A stretch of DNA of 64,000 nt from Dyadobacter linearis. Its GTDB lineage: Bacteria > Bacteroidota > Bacteroidia > Cytophagales > Spirosomataceae. Every line of letters starts with the position of its first letter. Within the stretch, counting starts at the first letter, position 1. A model generated the notes under the pieces. That model did no database searches, was not told the DNA's origin, and saw nothing but the letters and a program-made list of their open reading frames with translations. The stretch covers positions 248,001 through 312,000 of the forward strand of contig NZ_CAJRAU010000005.1 of the NCBI RefSeq assembly GCF_907165045.1, in the 5' to 3' direction. The translations under genes and the position numbers were made by a program. This document shows, in pieces, positions 34,668 through 42,719 of this stretch.

Positions 34668-34714
34668 GCATTCGTTGTGTAAATAGTGTAAATTTCCCTT
34701 GTCCTTTATCCGAT

Positions 34715-34936
34715 ATGGAAAATGATGCTTTACTAAAACAGCTTGGACTTAGAATACGCGAACTGCGTAAAGCAAAGAATATTACTCAGGCAGAGCTCGC
34801 TCATGCAATAGGGAAAGATCAGCAATCCATCCAGCGATTAGAGGCAGGAAAGATCAACCCGTCGTTTCTTTACTTACACGAAATTGCAATTGGCCTAGAA
34901 ATGCCAATTCACGAGATCACGCAGATACCTTCATAA
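34715..34936 (+). CDS. XRE-family helix-turn-helix regulator
   Basis: The start at ATG 34715 gives 73 aa: one HTH_3 domain and little else. The helices are RIRELRKAKNITQAELAHAI, then the recognition part GKDQQSIQRLEAGKINPSF. Such single-domain proteins repress their own or a neighbouring gene. It lies 161 bp upstream of the Fic gene, and the gap is filled by an array of inverted repeats, so it is the best candidate to bind them, together with the winged helix of the Fic protein. The frame extends 60 codons upstream but is not protein-like there. Confidence 0.88.
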   Translation: MENDALLKQLGLRIRELRKAKNITQAELAHAIGKDQQSIQRLEAGKINPSFLYLHEIAIGLEMPIHEITQIPS

Positions 34937-34953
34937 AGCTTAAAATAGCTCTT

Positions 34954-35087
34954 CTTAGTTTAGATATGTGCCCAAAAACTAAACTTACCATTTTCTTATT
35001 TTAGTTTTGAAGCCAAAATCTAAACTAAGTAAATTTTTAGTTTAGATTTACATCACTTTTCTAAACTAAGCAATTTGTTAGTTTAAC
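34954..35087. promoter_or_regulatory. Array of seven alternating inverted motifs upstream of fic
   Basis: Copies of TTAGTTTAGA (plus) or TCTAAACTAA (minus) alternate strictly in orientation: 34955-34964 (+), 34979-34986 (-, degenerate), 35001-35010 (+, one mismatch), 35019-35028 (-), 35037-35046 (+), 35060-35069 (-), 35078-35087 (+, two mismatches at the 3' end). Centres are 17-24 bp apart, roughly two DNA turns. The last copy ends 10 bp before the fic ATG. This looks like a cooperative operator for a dimeric DNA-binding protein. Confidence 0.8.
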
Positions 35088-35097
35088 TTTTGATGTC

Positions 35098-36219
35098 ATG
35101 AAGAACTTTAAAGCAGGCGGGGTCACCAACCAGGGTTACTACAAAAGTTTTCAACCCGAAAACATAAATCGCGATTGGCAAGTAGATGATATGCAGCTAC
35201 TTAGTCTGCTAAGCAAAGCCGACAGAGACCTTGGACGATTGGATATGTATTCTGAATACGTTCACATTGACCTGTACATTCGCATGCACATCGCAAAGGA
35301 GGCTACCCAATCATCCAAAATTGAGGGTACGCGAACCAATATGGAGGAGGCTTTTCTGGAAAAAGACGAAATTTCAATGGAAAAACGCGATGACTGGGAA
35401 GAAGTGCAAAACTATATCAGCGCGATGAATGAGGCTGTAAAACAATTGCAGACGCTCCCATTTTCGTCGCGGCTTATCAGGCAGACCCATAAAATTCTGC
35501 TTCAAGGTGTGCGAGGCAGGCACAAGCAGCCAGGCGAATATCGTACGAGCCAAAATTGGATTGGCGGGGCAAGTATCAACGACGCTGTATTTGTACCACC
35601 GGTTCATACTTCGATTGCAGACCTGATGTCGGATATTGAAAAATTTGCGAATGACGAACTCAATCCTTTACCTGATCTGCTGAAAATTGGGCTTATTCAT
35701 TATCAATTTGAGACGATTCACCCATTTCTGGATGGAAACGGTCGGGTTGGCCGATTGTTGATTACACTATATCTCGTTAATAAAGGAATACTTAAACAGC
35801 CGATTCTTTATTTGTCGGATTATTTTGAGAGAAACAGGACTTTGTATTATGATAATTTGATGCGCGCGCGGACACACAACGATATTAATCAATGGTTAAA
35901 GTTTTTTCTGGTCGGTGTTATTGAAATCTCTAAGATAGGCGTGAAGACCTTTGATGGGATTTTGCAGCTAAAACGAAACCTTGAAATCAAACTTCAATCT
36001 TTCGGCACACGCGCCGCGGAAGCCAAGAAAATTGTAGAGTACCTATATGAGCAGCCGGTTATAGATGTGGCCAGAATTGAAGCGATTACCAGTAAATCGA
36101 AGGCAACTAATTACAAGCTATTAGCTGATTTTGAGAGATTGGAAATACTGCAAGAGGTTTCAGGTGGGCAGCGGAATAAGCTGTATGTCTTCAAAGATTA
36201 TCTCGACTTGTTCCGGTAG
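35098..36219 (+). CDS. Fic-family protein with inhibitory helix and C-terminal winged helix
   Basis: Fic enzymes transfer AMP (or related groups) to hydroxyl side chains of target proteins. The 373-aa protein has an N-terminal Fic_N domain with the inhibitory motif S72-x-x-x-E76-G77 (SSKIEG; class II, self-inhibited), the complete catalytic motif HPFLDGNGRVGR at residues 208-219 (His208), and the flap region GASINDAVFVPP. Residues 305-373 form a winged-helix DNA-binding domain (ARIEAITSKSKATNYKLLA). Everything needed for activity is present. It lies directly behind the operator-like array and an XRE gene. It may regulate its own synthesis. Confidence 0.95.
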   Translation: MKNFKAGGVTNQGYYKSFQPENINRDWQVDDMQLLSLLSKADRDLGRLDMYSEYVHIDLYIRMHIAKEATQSSKIEGTRTNMEEAFLEKDEISMEKRDDWEEVQNYISAMNEAVKQLQTLPFSSRLIRQTHKILLQGVRGRHKQPGEYRTSQNWIGGASINDAVFVPPVHTSIADLMSDIEKFANDELNPLPDLLKIGLIHYQFETIHPFLDGNGRVGRLLITLYLVNKGILKQPILYLSDYFERNRTLYYDNLMRARTHNDINQWLKFFLVGVIEISKIGVKTFDGILQLKRNLEIKLQSFGTRAAEAKKIVEYLYEQPVIDVARIEAITSKSKATNYKLLADFERLEILQEVSGGQRNKLYVFKDYLDLFR

Positions 36220-36254
36220 TTGAAGCATTCACATTTGCTTCAAAACCAAACAAA

Positions 36255-36284
36255 AAAGCCGCTGCGATTGCTCGTAGCGGCTTT
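36255..36284. terminator. Bidirectional terminator between fic and tRNA-Phe
   Basis: AAAGCCGCT (36255-36263) pairs with AGCGGCTTT (36276-36284), with an inner CGA/TCG pairing. The left flank is A-rich, giving a T run on the minus strand after the tRNA. Confidence 0.85.
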
Positions 36285-36290
36285 AAGTTG

Positions 36291-36363
36291 TGGTGATGGA
36301 CGGAATCGAACCGCCGACACAAGGATTTTCAGTCCTTTGCTCTACCGACTGAGCTACATCACC
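36291..36363 (-). tRNA. tRNA-Phe (anticodon GAA)
   Basis: The minus strand forms a 73-nt cloverleaf: acceptor GGTGATG with CATCACC plus discriminator A, D-arm TAGCTCAGTCGG, anticodon stem AAGGA/TCCTT with loop CTGAAAA (anticodon GAA, Phe), and T-arm GGCGGTTCGATTCCGTC. CCA is not encoded. Confidence 0.96.
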
Positions 36364-36390
36364 AGGCTCAATTGGTTCCCTTTGGGACTG

Positions 36391-36421
36391 CAAAACTAGA
36401 AGTTTGGTTTTGCTTTACAAA
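36391..36421 (-). promoter_or_regulatory. Promoter of tRNA-Phe
   Basis: On the minus strand: TTTG (36421-36418), exactly 19 bp, then TAGTTTTG (36398-36391). This is a perfect Bacteroidota housekeeping promoter, 28 bp before the tRNA 5' end. Confidence 0.75.
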
Positions 36422-36598
36422 TTATTTGTGAAAATATTTCCGCGATATTATCGTGCCCATAAGTATTGAGCTGAAAATCTTTCTGTTACAAAATCAACTT
36501 CATATTTATTTTAAAACCATTTGCTTCAAAATACATTTTTGCCATATTTGCTATGGTATGCTTGCATACTAATTTACATGCAGATTACCATTTCTTAT

Positions 36599-37924
36599 AT
36601 GGCAGTATTACAGCAAGTTATCTTTATAGTTCTCCTTGCAGGCGTTTCGTGGCTGGTTTACAGGCGGGCGAATCTGATCCGGCGAACTATATTAATTGGC
36701 AAAAATGAGGACCGTACCGATGAGCCGGGAAAACGTCTGGCCACGATGCTACGTGTCGCATTCGGGCAAAAGAAAATGTTCGACCGGCCGCTGATCGGCT
36801 TCCTGCATTTTGCCGTTTACATCGGTTTTATATTGATCAATATCGAAGTCCTGGAAATTGTGCTGGATGGAATTTTGGGTACCCACAGGATTTTCGCGCC
36901 TACACTCGGAGGATTTTATTTGTACCTGATCGGCTTTTTCGAAATACTTGCATTCGGCGTTCTTACTGCGTGTGTCATATTTCTAATACGAAGAAGCGGC
37001 GTAAAAGTGGAAAGATTCCAGCCCGAAAGACACCGGGAAATGAACGGCTGGCCGCAGCTCGACGGTAAAATAATCCTCGTTTTTGAGATTGTTTTAATGC
37101 TGGCAATCCTGACCATGAATGCAGCTGACAGCGTTTTACAGGAAATGGGAAATCCGCATTATGCGCAGACGGGCAGTTTTGTGATCAGTCAGTTTTTTAA
37201 ACCTTTATTCACCGGCTGGAACGAGAATACCCTTGTGATCTACGAGCGTTTTGCGTGGTGGTTGCACATTGCCGGGATTTTCGCTTTCGCGGTTTACCTC
37301 ACCTACTCAAAGCATTTGCATATTGTCCTCGCTTTCCCGAATACCTATTATTCGAGGCTGTCGCCAAAAGGGAAAATGAACAATATGCCAGAGATTACCA
37401 GCGAGGTGAAAGTAATGCTGGGGCTGGAAAATCAGAATACAGAATCAGTAGTGCCGGAGCGTTTTGGGGCGAAGGATGTGATGGATCTGAGTTGGAAAAA
37501 CCTGATGGACGCGTATTCCTGCACAGAATGCGGCCGGTGTACCGAAGCGTGCCCTGCCAATATCACTGGCAAAAAGCTATCGCCGCGCAAGATTATGATG
37601 GATACCCGCGACCGCCTCGAAGATGTGGGCCGGAATATGCAGGCAAATGGCGGAGAATTTGTGCCGGATAACAAAGCCCTGATCGGCGATTATATTCTGG
37701 AAGAAGAGATACTGGCTTGCACTACCTGCAATGCGTGCGTGCAGGAATGCCCGGTACTGATTAATCCGCTCGATATTATTTTACAATTGCGGAGGTATAA
37801 GGTAATGGACGAGGCGCAGGCGCCAGGTTCCTGGAATATGATGTTCCAGAATCTGGATACCAATCAGGCGCCGTGGAAATTTTCTCCTGCAGATCGTTTT
37901 AACTGGGCCGAGGGAGTTAAGTAA
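36599..37924 (+). CDS. Membrane (Fe-S)-binding electron-transfer protein
   Basis: From ATG 36599 the protein has 441 aa (ATG 36578 is an alternative). Five or six helices form a NarI-like membrane part (VLQQVIFIVLLAGVSWLVY, PLIGFLHFAVYIGFILIN, WWLHIAGIFAFAVYL), with membrane histidines that may bind haem. A cytoplasmic domain with two [4Fe-4S] motifs follows: CTECGRCTEACPA and CTTCNACVQECPV. It is followed 32 bp later by a CCG-domain protein. Such HdrE/HdrC-like fusions pass electrons between a soluble donor and the quinone pool. Donor unknown. Confidence 0.88.
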   Translation: MAVLQQVIFIVLLAGVSWLVYRRANLIRRTILIGKNEDRTDEPGKRLATMLRVAFGQKKMFDRPLIGFLHFAVYIGFILINIEVLEIVLDGILGTHRIFAPTLGGFYLYLIGFFEILAFGVLTACVIFLIRRSGVKVERFQPERHREMNGWPQLDGKIILVFEIVLMLAILTMNAADSVLQEMGNPHYAQTGSFVISQFFKPLFTGWNENTLVIYERFAWWLHIAGIFAFAVYLTYSKHLHIVLAFPNTYYSRLSPKGKMNNMPEITSEVKVMLGLENQNTESVVPERFGAKDVMDLSWKNLMDAYSCTECGRCTEACPANITGKKLSPRKIMMDTRDRLEDVGRNMQANGGEFVPDNKALIGDYILEEEILACTTCNACVQECPVLINPLDIILQLRRYKVMDEAQAPGSWNMMFQNLDTNQAPWKFSPADRFNWAEGVK

Positions 37925-37956
37925 GGCTTTTAACTGGACTAAACGTCCTGGATTTT

Positions 37957-38754
37957 ATGGATCAAGAAGTATATAAAGTACCTACAATGGCCGAAATGGC
38001 TGCCAGCAATGAAACGCCCGAAGTTTTGTTCTGGGTAGGCTGCGCCGGATCTTTTGACGATCGCTATAAAAGGGTGACCGTGGCTTTTGTCAAGATATTA
38101 AACAAAGCAAAGGTGAAATTTGCTGTACTCGGCACGGAGGAAAGCTGCACAGGCGACCCTGCGCGGCGGGCTGGAAATGAGTTTACATTTCAAATGCTCG
38201 CGATGTCAAACATTCAGGTGCTTGATATGTATGGGGTTAAAAAGATCGTAACTGCCTGCCCGCATTGTTTTAATACTTTAAAAAACGAATATCCCGAGCT
38301 GGGCGGCAATTATGAAGTGCTGCACCATTCGGAATATTTACAGCAACTTATTGACGAAGGAAGAGTGAGGCCTGAGAATGGGGAAACTTTCAAAGGCAAA
38401 AAAGTCACTTTTCACGATTCGTGCTACCTCGGTCGCGCGAATGACATTTATGAAGCGCCGAGACACGTTTTGGAAGCGCTGGACGCGGATTTGACCGAAA
38501 TGAAAAGGTCCAAAGTAAAAGGACTTTGCTGCGGAGCGGGAGGCGGACAGATGTTTAAGGAACCCGAAAAAGGAAGGAAAGATATTAATATCGAGCGGAT
38601 AGAAGAAGCGCTGGCTACCGGCGCAGACACTATTGCAGTAGCCTGTCCGTTTTGTATGATTATGATGACCGACGGGCTTAAAAATAAAGAAAAAGAGGAT
38701 TCAGTGAAGATATTTGATATTGCCGAACTAGTCGCGCAGGCAAACGGGCTCTGA
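37957..38754 (+). CDS. CCG-domain (HdrB-like) iron-sulfur protein
   Basis: The 265-aa cytoplasmic protein has two cysteine-rich CCG-type domains: VGCAGSFDDRYKRV and ACPHCFNTLKNEYPELGG, then FHDSCYLGRANDIYE and KGLCCGAGGGQMFKE. Each can hold a noncubane or [4Fe-4S] cluster, as in HdrB, LldE and GlpC. With the preceding membrane protein it forms a two-gene unit that likely works as one oxidoreductase. Confidence 0.9.
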   Translation: MDQEVYKVPTMAEMAASNETPEVLFWVGCAGSFDDRYKRVTVAFVKILNKAKVKFAVLGTEESCTGDPARRAGNEFTFQMLAMSNIQVLDMYGVKKIVTACPHCFNTLKNEYPELGGNYEVLHHSEYLQQLIDEGRVRPENGETFKGKKVTFHDSCYLGRANDIYEAPRHVLEALDADLTEMKRSKVKGLCCGAGGGQMFKEPEKGRKDINIERIEEALATGADTIAVACPFCMIMMTDGLKNKEKEDSVKIFDIAELVAQANGL

Positions 38755-38844
38755 GTTTGAGGGTATTCTTGAGAACTTAGTCGCTCCGGCTGTTGTTGAA
38801 AAATACGAGCATAATGCTCTTTTAATTTGCTTAACATTTGTAGT

Positions 38845-39345
38845 ATGTATATTCCATTTAGCGATATCGATCTTCAATCCAGAGTTTGGGTTTATCAGGC
38901 AAACCGAAAACTGACCGACTCTGAAACCGGCATTATCACAGAAACTTTAAAAGCATCTCTGGATTCCTGGGAAGCACACGGAAAGGCGCTGACAGCCTCT
39001 GGAAAGATATTTGAGCACCGTTTTGTAGTAATTGCGGTAGACGAAAGGAATGAGCTACCGAGCGGCTGCTCAATCGACAAATCGGTGCATTGGTTACAGG
39101 AAATAGGGAATCGCATGCAAATTGATTTCTTCGACAGGTCACTTGCCTATTTTGACACCAATGGAGAAGTACAGACCATACCTGTTGCCAAAATAAAAGC
39201 ATCGGTGCAGGATGAAATCATTCAGCCTTCCACAACTGTTTTTGATCATCAGATAGTGACCAAAGCGCAATGGATGAACCGCTGGAAAATCCCGGCTTCC
39301 AATTCCTGGCTGAACCGTTATTTCAAAGAGCAGACCAATTTTTAG
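38845..39345 (+). CDS. Conserved Bacteroidota protein (often labelled ABC transporter ATPase), function unknown
   Basis: From ATG 38845 the protein has 166 aa and begins MYIPFSDIDLQSRVWVYQAN. It has no Walker motifs, so the database name sometimes given to such proteins is not supported here. The segment ASGKIFEHRFVVIAVDERN and the start FDRSLAYFDTNGE are typical. It is predicted soluble and cytoplasmic. It lies 40 bp before gldH, an arrangement that may be conserved (from memory). Confidence 0.75.
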   Translation: MYIPFSDIDLQSRVWVYQANRKLTDSETGIITETLKASLDSWEAHGKALTASGKIFEHRFVVIAVDERNELPSGCSIDKSVHWLQEIGNRMQIDFFDRSLAYFDTNGEVQTIPVAKIKASVQDEIIQPSTTVFDHQIVTKAQWMNRWKIPASNSWLNRYFKEQTNF

Positions 39346-39385
39346 TAAAAATGGATAGTTTTGGAAGTTCAATCGCCGATCTCAA

Positions 39386-39868
39386 ATGAAGTTTTCCGGA
39401 ATTTTTGCCGTTTTATTGCTTTGCCTGTCTCTGGTTTCCTGTGATGATAGTATTGTTTATAAAGCACATGAAGATATTGATGACGGACTTTGGTATATCA
39501 AGAACAAACCTTCATTTAAAGTAGAGATAACGGACACCACGCAGGTCTACAATCTGTATTATTTGCTGAGAAACACACTTCAGTACCCTTATTACAATCT
39601 ATATCTGACCCGGAATTTCACCGGCCCTGATCAAAAACTGATCTCTAATACGCTGGAAGAAGTGTATTTGTCCAATGAAGTTACCGGCAAACCTTACGGC
39701 CACGGACTAGGCGATCTTTTTGACCATAAAATACCTTTCCTGAAAAATTACCGCTTTTCGAAAGCTGGCATTTACACGATCACCCTATCACAATCGATGC
39801 GGCAAAATCCGCTTCCTTTCGTAATGAGCGTAGGTATTAGTGTTGAAAAAGTTAAAGCCAAAGAGTAA
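39386..39868 (+). CDS. gldH: Gliding motility lipoprotein GldH
   Basis: GldH is a lipoprotein required for gliding in Flavobacterium johnsoniae, where mutants are also defective in T9SS-dependent functions. The 160-aa protein has a lipoprotein signal (FAVLLLCLSLVSC, Cys19) and the family body: LWYIKNKPSFKVEITDTTQ, YNLYYLLRNTLQYPYYNLY, and HKIPFLKNYRFSKAGIYTI. It converges on the AI-2E transporter gene with 3 bp between the stops. Confidence 0.92.
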   Translation: MKFSGIFAVLLLCLSLVSCDDSIVYKAHEDIDDGLWYIKNKPSFKVEITDTTQVYNLYYLLRNTLQYPYYNLYLTRNFTGPDQKLISNTLEEVYLSNEVTGKPYGHGLGDLFDHKIPFLKNYRFSKAGIYTITLSQSMRQNPLPFVMSVGISVEKVKAKE

Positions 39869-39871
39869 TTA

Positions 39872-41095
39872 CTAAACCGTGGGCGCATTGCCGGGATGAA
39901 TTGGAGAAGTGCTTTCCGGTTTCTTTCTTGGCTTGTTACGGTACCGCCGGTAAGGCTTTTTCTTAAACTCCTGAACCGGTTGCTGCCGCTGAATTTCTTC
40001 TTTTTCCTCTGCCACCTCGTGTACCGGCTCGCCGAGTAGAAAGCCGTAAGGTTCAAGGCTTGGAATTGTGTCCATAATTACTTTCAGAATCGCTGTTACC
40101 GGCAATGCTAAGATTAATCCGGAAAGTCCCCAGAGCTGCCCGCCCAGAAATAAGGCGACAATTGCAGCCAGCGGATTCACACTTACTTTCGACCCGACTA
40201 TATTAGGTGTAATAAAATTGCCTTCCAGAAACTGCACAAAACTCATAATACCGATAACACCGACCGCGTACCAGGGAGAGTCCATCGTGACAATACTCAG
40301 TAATGCAGGCAGTACCGAGCCGATCAGAATGCCGATATAAGGTATTAAAATAAGGAACCCGGCCAGGAAACCAAAGAAAATAGCGTGGGGAATCCCGAGT
40401 AGCAGCAAGCCAATGCTATTTAAAACCCCAACTATTAATATTACCAGGAAGAGACCCGACAGGTAACTCTGGATCACTTCATAGATTTTTCTCAATAAGA
40501 GATTCAAATCCTCATTCGGAACATTCTTCACTGCTTTATGTACGAACATCCTGAAAAAGTCGCGGTAGAGCATGAAAAAGAAAATGTACAGCGGGATTAA
40601 AACGAATGTGGAAATAGCGCCGGTTGTCGTTACAAGCGTATTTAACAAGAATGCGCGGCCTTCGGTCAAAGCATTCACCAGATATTTCTTTCCTTCACTT
40701 ACCTGCTGGGTACGGCTGATATTGAGGTACCTCTCCCCCATTGCCAGCGTCTGGTCCATGATAATCTCCGCTTTTTCGGTAATGCGCGGCAGCTCTTCGG
40801 CGAAGCTGCCGATCTGGATCGAAACGACGTATAGCAGGATCACGATGACGACAAACAGGATCAGGATACTAATCAGAATTGCGCCTATTCGTGGTACCCT
40901 GCGCCTTTCCAGCCACGCACAAACGGGGTAGAGCAGAATGGCGAGAAGAATGGAGAATGCAAGCGGAATGATTGTTTCGCGAAGCACAAAAAGAATGTAT
41001 ACCGTCGCGATGAGCGCAACGAGTGTACTTGCTAACTTTATGTAAATCGGGGTTTCTCTATCTTTGTCAGGAAGAGGGCGTAATGTTGAACTCAT
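39872..41095 (-). CDS. AI-2E/PerM family membrane protein
   Basis: From ATG 41095 the protein has 407 aa with about eight helices and the family motifs AFSILLAILLYPVCAWLERR, IPHAIFFGFLAGFLILIPYIG and GSKVSVNPLAAIVALFLGGQ. Members export small molecules or act in ion homeostasis; the autoinducer-2 role of one E. coli member does not extend to all. The tail is basic and proline-rich. The start codon overlaps that of the divergent gene (CATG). Confidence 0.88.
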   Translation of the reverse strand: MSSTLRPLPDKDRETPIYIKLASTLVALIATVYILFVLRETIIPLAFSILLAILLYPVCAWLERRRVPRIGAILISILILFVVIVILLYVVSIQIGSFAEELPRITEKAEIIMDQTLAMGERYLNISRTQQVSEGKKYLVNALTEGRAFLLNTLVTTTGAISTFVLIPLYIFFFMLYRDFFRMFVHKAVKNVPNEDLNLLLRKIYEVIQSYLSGLFLVILIVGVLNSIGLLLLGIPHAIFFGFLAGFLILIPYIGILIGSVLPALLSIVTMDSPWYAVGVIGIMSFVQFLEGNFITPNIVGSKVSVNPLAAIVALFLGGQLWGLSGLILALPVTAILKVIMDTIPSLEPYGFLLGEPVHEVAEEKEEIQRQQPVQEFKKKPYRRYRNKPRKKPESTSPIHPGNAPTV

Positions 41096-41921
41096 GAATA
41101 AATTAATGTATGTATGGTTTGCTGTCAAGACACTGTTTTGTACCTGCCAGTCGGATCACAAAGTCAACAATTTCGAGAAAGTACGGTCTCAATACAAAAT
41201 TAGCAAAATAGGCAAGCTTCCCAGCCTGATATCTGAAAGTTCAGGCTTGGCCAGGTCCAGTAACGAGCACATTTTCTGGTCACATAACGATAGCGGAGGA
41301 AAGCCAGCGCTTTACGGATTTGATCTTAATGGCAAACTTGTTTCAATAAAAACCATACCGCAGGCAAAAAACGTCGACTGGGAAGATCTGGCAGAAGATA
41401 AGGTCGGGAATATCTATATTGGTGATTTCGGAAACAATTCAAATACCCGCTCCAATTTGGAGATCTACAAGTTCAGTACGCTTGACTCCACTACCCAGGT
41501 GATCAAATTTAAATATGCAGAGCAGCAACGGAATAAGAGCCGCATTTTTGACTCAGAAGCATTTTTTCATCATAAAGACAACCTCTATCTTTTTTCCAAA
41601 AACTGGGAGAAAGGTGAGATTGTGAAAATGTATCAGCTTTCTGACAAAGCCGGCGACTATACGGTAAATGCGTCAGACAGCATTCCGGTTGACAGCCAGG
41701 TTACTTCCGCAGATATTAGTCCCGACGGTAAACGATTTGCATTGCTGACTTACGGTAAAGTGCTCTTGTTTGAAGTCTCCGGTGAGGGTATTAATTTTAA
41801 GAAGCCGCTGGGTTGTTTTCGTTTGGTAAAAAAGCAGAACGAAGCGATCCTTTTTTTGAACAATACCGATATGCTGGTTACAAATGAGCAGGGGGATATG
41901 TACCGCATTACTTATCGTTGA
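41094..41921 (+). CDS. Beta-propeller (SdiA-regulated/NHL-like) protein
   Basis: From ATG 41094 (or 41106) the protein has about 275 aa with a short N-terminal hydrophobic stretch and Cys residues at LFCTCQSD, possibly a lipoprotein signal. The body is repeat-like: SSGLARSSNEHIFWSHNDSG, VDWEDLAEDKVGNIYIGDFG, SRIFDSEAFFHHKDNLYLFS, and ADISPDGKRFALLTYGKVLL, consistent with a beta propeller. No enzyme function can be assigned. Confidence 0.75.
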   Translation: MNKLMYVWFAVKTLFCTCQSDHKVNNFEKVRSQYKISKIGKLPSLISESSGLARSSNEHIFWSHNDSGGKPALYGFDLNGKLVSIKTIPQAKNVDWEDLAEDKVGNIYIGDFGNNSNTRSNLEIYKFSTLDSTTQVIKFKYAEQQRNKSRIFDSEAFFHHKDNLYLFSKNWEKGEIVKMYQLSDKAGDYTVNASDSIPVDSQVTSADISPDGKRFALLTYGKVLLFEVSGEGINFKKPLGCFRLVKKQNEAILFLNNTDMLVTNEQGDMYRITYR

Positions 41922-42008
41922 TATTAAGTTTGTGTTAATATTGGCGGGACGCATGTAATCTGAACATCACATATTCTAATTTCGAACCGCGTTTTAATCA
42001 TAAAAACA

Positions 42009-42719
42009 ATGAGCACCACGAAATCCGCTGTTTCAGCACCGAAAGTACTAGTAGTGGATGATGATTCAGATATCGTTGAACTCCTCGAATATAACTTAAC
42101 TAAGGAAGGCTACTCTGTTCAAACAGCCTCAAATGGCAGGAAAGCTATTGAGACAGCCAAGACATTTTTACCCGATCTGATCCTTCTTGATATTATGATG
42201 CCGCAGCTCGACGGTATTGAAACCGGCCGGATCCTGCGTCAAAATCCTGATATTAAAAATACTTATATCCTGTTTCTGACTGCACGCTCGGAAGAGTATT
42301 CTGAGGTAGCTGCATTTGACGTGGGCGCTGACGATTATATTACAAAGCCGATCAAGCCAAGAGCTTTGATGAGCCGCATTAATGCATTGTTTCGCCGGGA
42401 AGCTCAGAAAGCTGAGTCCGGAGATACGATCGAAATCCTGGACTTGTCCATTAACCGCAAAAATTACACGGTTACGCAGGCTGGTGAAAAAGCAACGGTA
42501 CTGCCTAAAAAGGAGTTTGAACTGCTATTCTTTCTGGCACAAACGCCTAATAAAGTATTCAGCCGGGACGAATTATTGCAAAAGATCTGGGGCGCGGATA
42601 TTTATGTCCTGGAAAGAACGGTGGACGTACATATCAGAAAGCTGCGCGAAAAACTGGGCGATAACTATATTAAAACGCTCAAAGGAGTTGGTTACATGTT
42701 CAGTAACGAGCCCGCCTGA
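42009..42719 (+). CDS. OmpR/PhoB-type response regulator
   Basis: The 236-aa regulator has a receiver domain with acidic pair Asp18-Asp19, phosphoacceptor Asp61 (DLILLDIMMP), and Lys113 (DDYITKPIKP), followed by a winged-helix trans_reg_C domain (LPKKEFELLFFLAQTPNKVF, VDVHIRKLREKLG). No histidine kinase gene adjoins it, so its partner is unknown; the hybrid kinase at 62-63.5 kb is too far to assign. Its stop abuts the convergent AsmA-like gene with no gap. Confidence 0.95.
   Translation: MSTTKSAVSAPKVLVVDDDSDIVELLEYNLTKEGYSVQTASNGRKAIETAKTFLPDLILLDIMMPQLDGIETGRILRQNPDIKNTYILFLTARSEEYSEVAAFDVGADDYITKPIKPRALMSRINALFRREAQKAESGDTIEILDLSINRKNYTVTQAGEKATVLPKKEFELLFFLAQTPNKVFSRDELLQKIWGADIYVLERTVDVHIRKLREKLGDNYIKTLKGVGYMFSNEPA

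Larger units (their letters stand above)
36220..36598. other. Intergenic region with tRNA-Phe
   Basis: It contains the terminator shared by fic and tRNA-Phe, the tRNA, and the tRNA promoter. The last ~170 bp before the Fe-S gene is AT-rich; I see no feature in it beyond unused in-frame codons. Confidence 0.7.

Noticed and set aside
42009-42719. Pairing of the response regulator with the hybrid kinase at 61.8-63.6 kb
   Set aside because: They are about 19 kb apart and on different strands, and the hybrid kinase has its own receiver; nothing links them.
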